A DNA stretch of 52,220 nt from positions 1 through 52,220 of the forward strand of contig JAOARV010000004.1 of the NCBI GenBank assembly GCA_025210395.1. The letters run 5' to 3'. Below the pieces are notes generated by a model, which searched no databases, was not told the origin of the DNA, and saw nothing but the letters and a program-made list of their open reading frames with translations. A program made the position numbers and the translations under genes. The DNA is from Marinisporobacter sp. Lineage in GTDB: Bacteria > Bacillota > Clostridia > Peptostreptococcales > Thermotaleaceae. This document shows, one piece after another, positions 27,952 to 36,247 of the stretch (its first letter is position 1; the number at the start of each line of letters is the position of its first letter).

Positions 27952-27980
27952 ATTATATACTTAATCATCCCATCTGTAAA
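27952..27980 (-). promoter_or_regulatory. Promoter of the succinate-to-propionate operon
   Basis: Minus-strand -35 TTTACA (27975-27980), a 17-bp spacer and -10 TATAAT (27952-27957). It lies about 70 bases before the DUF3870 start. No sigma-54 signature (GG-N10-GC) was found in this 302-base gap, which otherwise shows no gene. Confidence 0.7.
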
Positions 27981-28184
27981 GGCTATAATTTTTTATGAAT
28001 TGCAAATTATTTTAAAATTCCATGTCTAAAAATAAAATTCAGGTGCTAAAGGAAAATGTCTATGGAGTAAATTTTAGATATACAAACTGAATATTTTTAC
28101 ATTGCAATACCTATATTTTAACAAATTTTTCTTACCGCTTCACATTTATTTTTTTATTATTCATATTAAAGCAAAATTATCTTT

Positions 28185-29567
28185 TTACATTGGTAAATTG
28201 TGTAATATAATCGTGAAAATTACCATTCCTAATAATGCCGCTGGATAAGTTGCTCCATATCCTGCAGCAGGATCATCACTCCCAATAGCATCAACGGCTG
28301 CACCAAGGCCAGGAGTAGATGTCATACCTCCACAAATAGCTCCAGATAACATAACCCAGTTAATTTTTAATACATATCTTCCTATAAAGAAACCTATTGT
28401 CATAGCCACAATTCCTACAACTAACGATACAACTGCTAAATACCATCCGCCACCAAATATAGCATCAAATACTTTAAACCCATATCGAAGACCTACAATA
28501 GCTAAGAAAAAGGCAAGGGATAATTGTCTTACAACACCTAAAATCTTATTATTCATTCTAAAATTTAAGAAGCCTATTTTTCCTATATGACCAAGGATCA
28601 ATGCACCTATTAAAACACCACCGGTAGAGCCTAAGCTAAAGTCTCCTAGATAGGGGAGCGGTATTTTTATTTTTCCTATGGTATAGCCAAAAAAACACGC
28701 AATAGCAAACGCAGTAAGATCAAAGCTCGTTTCTTTGATTTCTTTTCCACCTTCTGTAGCTTTTGCTGCGGCCATTTCTTTTCTAAGTTGTTCTTGTTCC
28801 TTTTGCACATCCATACCAAATATTTTAGGGAAGAAGTTTACACAAATGATAACAATTAATACACCAAATGGATATCCTATGGCATGGCCTACACCAATAC
28901 CTGCTTCAGCATTTTTGATTAATTGTGCTTTTTGATCTTCTGATAATATGGGTGTATTCTCTACTGTTAATTGACCTGTTGAATCTAATATATGCAAAAC
29001 CTTCAATTTTTCAACATCACTCATATTTTCATAAATCTCAGCTTTATGAGTAGCGTGACCTCTTGCTGTTTCAATGGCTGCTGCAAGTCCCGGAGAACTT
29101 GTTAATGCCCCCGTATAAACACCAGATATTTCATATGGATTAGCCTCTACTCCTAAAGAAGTACTAAGTCGAGTCATTCCATAAGTGGATGCTGCCCCTA
29201 AAAAAGTAATCAAAATCCCTAAAAGAACAAATTTTGCTCCATATTTTCTAAGAACCGTTCCCATATCTTTTGCTGCTAAAAGACCTACTGCGGCAACAAA
29301 CAATATAAGAAATAATAAAAAGAAATTCTTATCAATAACTCCGGCTTTCATTAATTTTTGTGCTGCGCCAAACCCTTGATCCCCTTCAGCAAAATCACCT
29401 GCATATCCTAATACCCACCAACCTATTAAAAGTCCAGAAAACAATGTACCTGATACACCAAAATTAAACTTTCCAAATTTTATTTTCCCAAATAACATTC
29501 CCGTAAATACGGATATAAACATGAGTATAAAGGGATTCATTAACCAAGTTGCTACATCAAATTTCAT
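28185..29567 (-). CDS. AspT/YidE/YbjL-family transporter
   Basis: 460 residues with about eleven membrane segments arranged as two related halves. Each half carries the family signature: GALTSSPGLAAAIE (about residue 153) and GGMTSTPGLGAAVDA (about residue 413). AspT is an aspartate:alanine exchanger, but the substrate here is unknown. A dicarboxylate or amino acid would suit the neighbours (fumarase, malic enzyme, succinate pathway). No TrkA_C domain is seen in the central loop. It lies behind a sigma-54 promoter and next to a sigma-54 activator system. Confidence 0.85.
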   Translation of the reverse strand: MKFDVATWLMNPFILMFISVFTGMLFGKIKFGKFNFGVSGTLFSGLLIGWWVLGYAGDFAEGDQGFGAAQKLMKAGVIDKNFFLLFLILFVAAVGLLAAKDMGTVLRKYGAKFVLLGILITFLGAASTYGMTRLSTSLGVEANPYEISGVYTGALTSSPGLAAAIETARGHATHKAEIYENMSDVEKLKVLHILDSTGQLTVENTPILSEDQKAQLIKNAEAGIGVGHAIGYPFGVLIVIICVNFFPKIFGMDVQKEQEQLRKEMAAAKATEGGKEIKETSFDLTAFAIACFFGYTIGKIKIPLPYLGDFSLGSTGGVLIGALILGHIGKIGFLNFRMNNKILGVVRQLSLAFFLAIVGLRYGFKVFDAIFGGGWYLAVVSLVVGIVAMTIGFFIGRYVLKINWVMLSGAICGGMTSTPGLGAAVDAIGSDDPAAGYGATYPAALLGMVIFTIILHNLPM

Positions 29568-29714
29568 TTTATTTCCTCCTTTTTATGATTTCTCTAACTT
29601 AAACAGTCTATGGCAATCGTTTTCCTTATGCACCTCCCTATTTTCATTAAAATTAATTCCAGCAATGTCTAACCGACCTTTGTTCTCTACTTTGTATCTT
29701 TGATAAAATTTAAA

Positions 29715-29730
29715 TGCAAATTCTATTCCA
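29715..29730 (-). promoter_or_regulatory. Sigma-54 promoter of the AspT-type transporter
   Basis: Minus-strand TGGAATAGAATTTGCA has the required GG-N10-GC spacing and matches TGGCAC-N5-TTGCW at most informative positions. It lies about 150 bases before the transporter and 115 bases after a sigma-54 activator gene. Confidence 0.75.
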
Positions 29731-29746
29731 ATTTTTCAGAAATTTC

Positions 29747-29758
29747 AAATGCGCATTT
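29747..29758. promoter_or_regulatory. Possible activator site AAATGCGCATTT
   Basis: Perfect 12-bp palindrome 16 bp upstream of the -24 element. It is a candidate binding site for the adjacent response regulator, although activator sites usually lie 80-150 bp upstream. Confidence 0.35.
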
Positions 29759-29792
29759 TCCTTTCTTCTAATTTTCAGAATAGTATTTAAAA

Positions 29793-29827
29793 AACCACAA
29801 GTGGTAATTTTTTTACCACTTGTGGTT
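29793..29827 (-). terminator. Terminator of the kinase-regulator operon
   Basis: 15-bp perfect stem AACCACAAGTGGTAA / TTACCACTTGTGGTT with a 5-base loop and a TTTTTT tail on the minus strand. It ends the two-component transcript before the sigma-54 promoter. Confidence 0.92.
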
Positions 29828-29844
29828 CAGATGTTTCCACTTTT

Positions 29845-31179
29845 TCATTTTTGTATACTATACTTTTCAATTTTTCTTCTCAATGTTATACGAGAAATTC
29901 CTAACCCTCTGGCTGTTTTTGAAATATTCCAACCATTTTCTTTTAAAGCTTTATTGATGACCTGCATCTCAACATCCTCTAAATTACTAGTTACTACTAC
30001 GCTTCCTTTTCCTTGAGTACTATAATTGATAATATTTTCAGGTAAATTTTCTACATCTATCAAGCTTTCTTCTTGAAAGATCATCACTCTTTCTATGAAA
30101 TTTTTTAATTCTCTCACATTCCCCTTCCATTCATAGTTTTTACAAATTTCTAAAGCATCATGCGTCATTCCCTTGACCTCTTTGTTTAAGGCATGATTAT
30201 ATTGTTGAATAAAGTAATCCATCAATATTTCAATATCCTCTCTTCTCTCTCTGAGGGGAGTTGTATAAATAGGCACTACATTCAATCGATAATACAAATC
30301 TTCCCTAAAGCTCCCTTTTTTTATTTCTTCTAGCAAATCCTTATTAGTTGCTGCGATAATATTTGCACTAAATTCAATCTCTATTATTCCTCCAATACGT
30401 CTAAATTTCTTTTCCTGCAATACTCTTAAAAGCTTTGCTTGAAGAAGTATATCCATATCTCCAATTTCATCTAAAAACAAGGTTCCTTCATTTGCCTCCT
30501 CAATCAATCCTTTTTTCATCTTTTTTGCATCAGAAAATGCACCCTTTTCATATCCAAACAATTCACTTTCTTGTAAATTCTTCGGAATAGCTGCACAGTT
30601 TAAAGCAATATAGGGCTTATTGCTTCTAATTCCGTTAAAATGAATTGCCTTTGCAACAATTTCTTTTCCTGTCCCACTTTCTCCTTGAACAAGGATAAAT
30701 GTATCATAAGGCATATTTCCTACTTTTTTAGTAATACTTTTTATTCCTTGTATATCCTTGCTTTTTCCAATAATTTCTGCTATTTCTTTTTTTTCCTTAT
30801 AGGATATCTCTTGTGATTTTTTGATATATTTTATATTATGATTAATGCTTTCTTTGATCTCCTCCATATTAAAAGGCTTTGTAAAATAATCATTTGCACC
30901 TAATTTCATTGCTTCAACAGCTAATCTTACTTCACTAATATAAGTAATCATCATAACGATACTGTCTTTATCCTTTTTTCTAATATGCTTTAAAACATCA
31001 ATACCACTAATTCCTGGTAAATTAATATCTACAATGCATAGATCCGGTCTTTCTTGATCAAAAATTTTAACCCCTTCTTCTCCAGAAGCTGCTACTAAAA
31101 TTTTTATTCCTAATTTGCTTAAAGCTATACGTAGGGACAATCTTATGCTTTTTTCATCGTCAATGATCAATAATTTCAT
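29845..31179 (-). CDS. Sigma-54-dependent response regulator (NtrC family)
   Basis: Activates sigma-54 promoters when phosphorylated. 444 residues from the ATG after AAGGGGGAG, overlapping the kinase gene by 20 bases. A receiver domain has D51 in VDINLPG and an acidic pair in IIDDEKS. The AAA+ domain carries Walker A GESGTGKE and Walker B TLFLDEIGD. A Fis-type helix-turn-helix ends the protein (ISKTARGLGISRITLRRKIE). The sigma-54 contact loop reads GAFSDA in place of the standard GAFTGA. Its target is most likely the sigma-54 promoter just downstream. Confidence 0.94.
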   Translation of the reverse strand: MKLLIIDDEKSIRLSLRIALSKLGIKILVAASGEEGVKIFDQERPDLCIVDINLPGISGIDVLKHIRKKDKDSIVMMITYISEVRLAVEAMKLGANDYFTKPFNMEEIKESINHNIKYIKKSQEISYKEKKEIAEIIGKSKDIQGIKSITKKVGNMPYDTFILVQGESGTGKEIVAKAIHFNGIRSNKPYIALNCAAIPKNLQESELFGYEKGAFSDAKKMKKGLIEEANEGTLFLDEIGDMDILLQAKLLRVLQEKKFRRIGGIIEIEFSANIIAATNKDLLEEIKKGSFREDLYYRLNVVPIYTTPLRERREDIEILMDYFIQQYNHALNKEVKGMTHDALEICKNYEWKGNVRELKNFIERVMIFQEESLIDVENLPENIINYSTQGKGSVVVTSNLEDVEMQVINKALKENGWNISKTARGLGISRITLRRKIEKYSIQK

Positions 31180-33334
31180 CTGTCTCCCCCTTAAATGATA
31201 ATATAAATTCTGTATACTTTGAAAGCTCACTTTTTACAGCAATGCTGCCACCATTATCTGTTATAATTTTATGAACAATAGAAAGACCTAATCCCGTTCC
31301 ATCTTCTTTTGTTGTAAAAAAAGGATTAAATATTTTGTCCATCATTTCCTCACCCATGCCTGATCCATTATCTTTTATAGAAAGGGTTAATGTATTTTCC
31401 CTATCCTTTTGCACTTTTATTTCAATCATTCCACAGGACTCTACTGCTTGAATACTATTTTTTAATATATTTACTAACGCCTGCCTCATAGCAGATGGGT
31501 CTACTTTTATATGGGGAATTTCACATGGAAATTTTTTCACCACACGTATGGTTTTGTATTTGATCTCTGGTTTTAAGATATTCAATGTGCTATCTATAAT
31601 ATGTAGTATATTTACAGCAACTTTTTTATTGCTATTCATGCGGGTAAATTCCAAAAAATTAATGACAATATTATTCAGCATATCTACTTCTTCTCTTATG
31701 GCAGTTATTAGCTCTTCTCTTAGTACCTCATCTTCTACATGATCTTTTAATACTTCTAAAAGATTTGTCATTCCTGCTAAAGGGTTTCCTATTTCATGTA
31801 TAATAGATGAAGATAATGCTCCGATTGTTTTTAAGCGATCTTCTCTTTTTATTTGCTGTTCTAACATTTTAATTTGAGTTAAATCCTTCATAAGGCAAAC
31901 AAATCCAATGGATTGATCCCTATCATCATATACTGGGGAAATGATCATACTAATAGGTACATCCATATCATTTCTTTTAATTTTGTATGCTTCTTCCATA
32001 AATTTGTTTTTTGTTAGCTCTTCATAAAAAATATCTTTAGGTAAATTCAAATCCTTCATCAATTCATTGACATATTTTCCAACAATATTTTTACTGTTAA
32101 TGCCTGTAATCTTTTCCGCTGCTCTATTAAATATTACGATTTTATCCTGATCATCAATAACAAAAACACCACTTCCTGCACTCCTTAATATATTATTCAA
32201 ATATTTTCTCGTATCCTTTTCTCTCTTGTGAGAATTTTTTATATCTTCTATCTTGGTACTCAACTCTTTACTCATGCCATAAAAAGCACGCTCTAGTTCA
32301 CCAATTTCATTAGCCTTTGTAACTTTAAAGCCTTTCATTCCTTTCTGAATATCTTTGCTTATATTTCTTGTATAAACCACTAATTTTTCTATAGGCTCTG
32401 TAATTGTATAAGCTAAGGAAATACTTAATAAAAATGAGATCATCATGATACCTATAATGAATGGCATTAGCTCTTTTTGAATTTTTTTGATTTCTTTTCC
32501 TATATATTCCTCATCTCGTTCAACAATAATCATTCCTTTATAGTTTTCAATTTTACTAAAGGATACATATACCTTATGTCCATTGTTCCTATATTGTCCT
32601 ACTCCCTTTAAATATTTTTTCGAAATTTCTTCTAATCCCATAACTCTATTTTCTATTTCTATATTTCTTTTCAATGAAATCTCTTTAAACATTTCATTAT
32701 GATCTGGACTAACTAATATTTTACCATCCTCATCAATCACATATATTTTTCCATCATATTCATTTTGTGTTTTTTCTACAATCTTATTGATTGCCTCTAG
32801 TGGCACGCCACCGCCAATAATCCCCTTGATCTCTCTAGTATATGCATCTAGTATAGGCGACACAATTATAATATGTGGCTGATTTAATAAACTACTGATA
32901 AAAACCTTACTAATGTAGCTTTCTTTTTTTTCTATAAGATATTTATAATACTCTCTTTCTACATAATCTCTATGATAAATAATATCATTATGAGGTACAC
33001 TATAGGTGATTTTTCCATCATCTGTCATATAAAACATAACATCTAACCATCTATAGCTTTTATAAATTCCATCAATTCCTTCCTTTATTTTTTCCATATG
33101 GTTTACATCAGCATTTTGAGCCATATATTTTACCGTATTCTTAGCATCAGATAAATACTGATTGACTTGGTCTGCAATCATATTAGCGATAATGGTATTT
33201 TTATCAATAATGTGCTGTCTCATTTGTTTACTAGCTATTCTATAGGTTACATAAGTACTTCCTAAAGTAGCAAATAAAACTAAACTAATCATGAGTATGG
33301 GTATTTTTACCTTCAAGCTTTTCACATTCTTCAC
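31160..33334 (-). CDS. Sensor histidine kinase with extracellular Cache domain
   Basis: 724 residues. Membrane helix 1 lies about residues 11-31. A large extracellular dCache-type ligand domain covers about 35-285, with IIGGGVPLEAINKIV and DEDGKILVSPDH typical of it. Helix 2 is about 290-312, then HAMP (313-365), PAS (378-490), HisKA with H513 in IIHEIGNPLAG, and an ATPase domain with KNSIQA, DNGSGM and GTGLGLSIV. Cache kinases of this layout often sense carboxylates or amino acids. It is paired with the overlapping regulator gene. The ligand is unknown. Confidence 0.93.
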   Translation of the reverse strand: MKNVKSLKVKIPILMISLVLFATLGSTYVTYRIASKQMRQHIIDKNTIIANMIADQVNQYLSDAKNTVKYMAQNADVNHMEKIKEGIDGIYKSYRWLDVMFYMTDDGKITYSVPHNDIIYHRDYVEREYYKYLIEKKESYISKVFISSLLNQPHIIIVSPILDAYTREIKGIIGGGVPLEAINKIVEKTQNEYDGKIYVIDEDGKILVSPDHNEMFKEISLKRNIEIENRVMGLEEISKKYLKGVGQYRNNGHKVYVSFSKIENYKGMIIVERDEEYIGKEIKKIQKELMPFIIGIMMISFLLSISLAYTITEPIEKLVVYTRNISKDIQKGMKGFKVTKANEIGELERAFYGMSKELSTKIEDIKNSHKREKDTRKYLNNILRSAGSGVFVIDDQDKIVIFNRAAEKITGINSKNIVGKYVNELMKDLNLPKDIFYEELTKNKFMEEAYKIKRNDMDVPISMIISPVYDDRDQSIGFVCLMKDLTQIKMLEQQIKREDRLKTIGALSSSIIHEIGNPLAGMTNLLEVLKDHVEDEVLREELITAIREEVDMLNNIVINFLEFTRMNSNKKVAVNILHIIDSTLNILKPEIKYKTIRVVKKFPCEIPHIKVDPSAMRQALVNILKNSIQAVESCGMIEIKVQKDRENTLTLSIKDNGSGMGEEMMDKIFNPFFTTKEDGTGLGLSIVHKIITDNGGSIAVKSELSKYTEFILSFKGETDEIIDH

Positions 33335-33392
33335 CCCTTTCAGGTATGTCTATATCTATTGTATAAAATATTCAAATAATTTTCCATAAAAA

Positions 33393-33415
33393 AAGAACCC
33401 TAAATTTAGGTTCTT
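33393..33415 (-). terminator. Terminator of the fumarase-malic enzyme operon
   Basis: Stem AAGAACC / GGTTCTT with a TAAATTTA core, followed on the minus strand by TTTTTTT. It lies about 15 bases past the malic enzyme stop. Confidence 0.85.
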
Positions 33416-33429
33416 CTTTTATTGTCTCT

Positions 33430-34605
33430 TTAAATTTTTGCTACCCCATCTTCCTTAGCAGCTTCTATAACCGCTTCTGCAACTGCTTTTGCAACATTTT
33501 TATTGAAAGGATTTGGAATAATTTTATCTGCTCTTAGCTCCTCTTTCTTTAAAACATTTGCAATAGCAAAGCTTGCTCTTACTTTCATATTTTCTGTAAT
33601 CTGTTTTGCACGTACATCTAGTGCCCCTCTAAAAATCCCAGGAAATGCTAATACATTGTTAATTTGATTCGGATAATCCGATCTACCACTTCCCACAATA
33701 AAAGCTCCTGCCTCTATTGCATCCTCAGGCATAATTTCAGGAACAGGATTTGCCATAGCAAATACAATAGCTTTTTCATTCATAGATGCGATCATTTCCT
33801 TTGTTACAATATTTGGTGCTGAAACACCTATGAAAACATCCTTATTTTTCATAATCTTCACTAGATTTCCCTGCTCTTTTTTATGATTGGTTACTTTTGC
33901 GATTTCCTCTTGTGCTATATTTAACCACTTTGCTCCTTCAAATATTGCTCCATTTTTATCACAAAGAACAATATCCTTAACGCCTGCTTTTAATAATAAT
34001 TTTGTAATAGCAATTCCAGCTGACCCAGCACCATTGATCACTACTTTTGCACTTTCAAGTTCTTTTTCTGCTAGCTTTAGTCCATTAATAAGTCCTGCTA
34101 ATACAACAATAGCGGTCCCATGTTGATCATCATGAAAAACAGGAATATCTAATTCCTTTTTCAATTTTTCTTCTATCTCAAAGCATCTAGGAGCTGCAAT
34201 ATCTTCGAGATTAATTCCACCAAACATAGGTGCCATTAGCTTAATGGTTTTTACAATTTCATCTGTATCTTTCGTATCTAAACATATAGGAAAAGCATCT
34301 ACACCTGCAAAACTTTTAAATAAAACTGCTTTTCCTTCCATAACGGGAATAGCTGCGTGAGCACCAATATCTCCAAGTCCAAGCACTGCCGTTCCATCAC
34401 TCACTACTGCCACCATATTTCCCTTGGAAGTGTATGTGTAAACTTCTTCTTTATTTTTATGGATTTCACGACAAGGCTCTGCCACTCCAGGTGTATAGGC
34501 TGTAGACAAATCATCTTTATTTGCTAAAGCTACTTTACTCTCAACTGAAATTTTTCCCCTGTTTTCTTTGTGCATCTCAAGTGCTAGCTTATTATAATCT
34601 GTCAT
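33430..34605 (-). CDS. NAD(P)-dependent malic enzyme (malate to pyruvate)
   Basis: Oxidatively decarboxylates malate to pyruvate and CO2. 391 residues, the short bacterial form. SKGNMVAVVSDGTAVLGLGD and FKSFAGVDAFPICLD form the malate site. IAAPRCFEIEEKL and PVFHDDQHGTAIV contain the metal acids. INGAGSAGIAI begins the nucleotide-binding fold. Its ATG follows immediately after the fumarase beta stop (TAAATG), with GAGGAG inside that gene, so the two are translationally coupled. Cofactor preference is not decidable here. Confidence 0.94.
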   Translation of the reverse strand: MTDYNKLALEMHKENRGKISVESKVALANKDDLSTAYTPGVAEPCREIHKNKEEVYTYTSKGNMVAVVSDGTAVLGLGDIGAHAAIPVMEGKAVLFKSFAGVDAFPICLDTKDTDEIVKTIKLMAPMFGGINLEDIAAPRCFEIEEKLKKELDIPVFHDDQHGTAIVVLAGLINGLKLAEKELESAKVVINGAGSAGIAITKLLLKAGVKDIVLCDKNGAIFEGAKWLNIAQEEIAKVTNHKKEQGNLVKIMKNKDVFIGVSAPNIVTKEMIASMNEKAIVFAMANPVPEIMPEDAIEAGAFIVGSGRSDYPNQINNVLAFPGIFRGALDVRAKQITENMKVRASFAIANVLKKEELRADKIIPNPFNKNVAKAVAEAVIEAAKEDGVAKI

Positions 34606-35172
34606 TTATTTTTTCTCCTCTAATTGTTCATATTTTTCTCTTTCTGTTTCATAAAGATTATTTCCTTCCTGATCAATCACAACAATAGCTGGAAAATCTT
34701 CTACTTCTAATTTTCTAACAGCCTCTGGACCTAAATCTTCATAAGCAATGATTTCAGCTTTTTTAATGGAATTAGCAATGAGTGCTGCTGCTCCACCAAT
34801 TGCAGCAAAATATACTGCCCCCTCCTTTTTCATTCCATCTATTACTTTTTGGTTTCTTAATCCTTTTCCAATCATTCCAGTGAGTCCCTTTTCAAGGAGA
34901 GGAACCGTTAAATCATCCATTCGATAGCTTGTAGTAGGTCCAGCAGAACCAATAGGCTTTCCTGGCTTTGCAGGAGTTGGTCCTACATAATAAATAATAG
35001 CATCTTTCATATCAAAAGGAAGCTCTTCTCCTCTATTTACTGTAGCTACTAATCTCGCATGAGCTGCATCTCTTCCTGTATAAATGGTTCCTGATATATA
35101 GACTGTATCTCCTGCTTTAAGATTTTTTATCTTTTCTTTTGTTAATGGTGTGGCTATTCTTTTTATAGTCAT
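34606..35172 (-). CDS. Fumarate hydratase class I, beta subunit (C-terminal type)
   Basis: 188 residues forming the smaller half of a two-subunit iron-sulfur hydratase. Typical stretches are GDTVYISGTIYTGRDAAHAR, YVGPTPAKPGKPIGSAGPTT (20) with the substrate arginine loop YRMDDLT, and GKGLRN. AGGGGGG precedes the ATG, 11 bases after the alpha gene. The tartrate dehydratase family is close in sequence; the malic enzyme neighbour favours fumarate. Confidence 0.9.
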   Translation of the reverse strand: MTIKRIATPLTKEKIKNLKAGDTVYISGTIYTGRDAAHARLVATVNRGEELPFDMKDAIIYYVGPTPAKPGKPIGSAGPTTSYRMDDLTVPLLEKGLTGMIGKGLRNQKVIDGMKKEGAVYFAAIGGAAALIANSIKKAEIIAYEDLGPEAVRKLEVEDFPAIVVIDQEGNNLYETEREKYEQLEEKK

Positions 35173-35183
35173 CGTATACCCCC

Positions 35184-36026
35184 CTATAAAATTACTTCTT
35201 CATGTCTTGTAGCATGACAATTTATATTTACAGCCACAGGAAGTCCTGCTATATGGGTTGGAAAACTTTCTACATGGACAGCTAAAGCCGTAGTATTTCC
35301 TCCTAAGCCTTGAGGTCCAATTCCTAAATTATTTATTTTTCTTATTAAGATCTCTTCTATTTCTCTTAAATGTTCCTTTTCACTATATGATCCTATAGGT
35401 CTAGTTAAAGCCTTTTTAGCAAGAACGGCCGCTTTGTCCATTGTTCCTCCTATCCCAACACCTACCACAATAGGAGGACAAGGATTAGGTCCTGCAGCCC
35501 TTACAGTTTCAGTAACAAAGTCTATAACTCCCTTCACTCCATCAGAAGGCTTTAACATTTTTGTTTTACTCATATTTTCACTTCCAAAGCCCTTTGGGGC
35601 AAAAGTAATTTTGATATTTTCTCCTGGTACAATGTCATAATATATAATAGCTGGTGTATTATCTTTTGTATTTTCTCTTATTAAAGGATCCTTTACCACT
35701 GACTTTCTTAAATAGCCATCTTTATAGCCTCTTCTTACCCCTTCATTAATAGCCTTTGTAATATTTCCTCCAATCAATTGTACATCTTGTCCTACTTCCA
35801 CAAAAAATACAGCCATCCCAGTATCCTGACAAATAGGCATTTCTTCATTCTTAGCAATTTCAGCATTTTTAATTAGATTTTTTATAATTTCTTTTCCAAC
35901 AGGAGAAGCTTCCTTTTTTTCTGCTTTTTCAAAGGCACTGATCACATCTTCTCCTAAATAAAGATTTGCTTTTATACAAAGGTCTCTTACAATGTTTTCC
36001 ATGTCTTTTACATCTATTTCTCGCAT
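35184..36026 (-). CDS. Fumarate hydratase class I, alpha subunit
   Basis: Interconverts fumarate and malate with a 4Fe-4S cluster, which is oxygen-sensitive and usual in anaerobes. 280 residues. Cluster cysteines fit PICQDTGMAVFF, GPNPCPPIVVGVGIGG and NINCHATRHEE. PKGFGSENMSKTKML is the conserved core. GGGAGAAG precedes the ATG. It is first in a three-gene operon (alpha, beta, malic enzyme) that links fumarate, malate and pyruvate. Confidence 0.92.
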   Translation of the reverse strand: MREIDVKDMENIVRDLCIKANLYLGEDVISAFEKAEKKEASPVGKEIIKNLIKNAEIAKNEEMPICQDTGMAVFFVEVGQDVQLIGGNITKAINEGVRRGYKDGYLRKSVVKDPLIRENTKDNTPAIIYYDIVPGENIKITFAPKGFGSENMSKTKMLKPSDGVKGVIDFVTETVRAAGPNPCPPIVVGVGIGGTMDKAAVLAKKALTRPIGSYSEKEHLREIEEILIRKINNLGIGPQGLGGNTTALAVHVESFPTHIAGLPVAVNINCHATRHEEVIL

Positions 36027-36066
36027 CTTATCACTTCTCCCTTTTCTATATTTTTATCTCATACCC

Positions 36067-36094
36067 ATTATACACTAATTTCAGAGTTTTCCAA
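36067..36094 (-). promoter_or_regulatory. Probable promoter of the fumarase operon
   Basis: Minus-strand -35 TTGGAA (36089-36094), a 16-bp spacer and -10 TATAAT (36067-36072), about 35 bases before the alpha-subunit start. Confidence 0.6.
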
Positions 36095-36107
36095 TATATA
36101 TACAAAA

Positions 36108-36173
36108 AAGAACCCTTTTCGGTCCTTTTCTCTCTAAATTTTATTATTTCCTGGGAAATTGTCTTATATTCTT
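36108..36173 (-). ncRNA. Possible small RNA or attenuated leader upstream of the fumarase genes
   Basis: A promoter (-35 TTGTAG 36202-36207, 16-bp spacer, -10 TATAAT 36180-36185) is followed by about 70 bases of non-coding sequence. That stretch has a small hairpin (ATTTCC/GGAAAT) and ends in a terminator stem (AAGGACC/GGTTCTT with one G-T pair) and TTTTTT. A discrete short transcript is predicted. Confidence 0.4.
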
Positions 36174-36212
36174 CAAAGAATTATATAATTTTTCTATATT
36201 TCTACAATTCAT

Positions 36213-36245
36213 AAAAACCCCTTTGCATAAGCAAAGGGGGTTTTT
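36213..36245 (-). terminator. ftsH terminator (bidirectional form)
   Basis: Stem ACCCCTTTGC / GCAAAGGGG(G)T with a 4-base loop, flanked by A and T tracts on both sides. It begins just past the ftsH stop. Confidence 0.92.
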
Positions 36246-36247
36246 TA

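Noticed and set aside
27883..28184. Sigma-54 control of the propionate operon
   Set aside because: No GG-N10-GC element found in the gap; a good sigma-A promoter is present instead.
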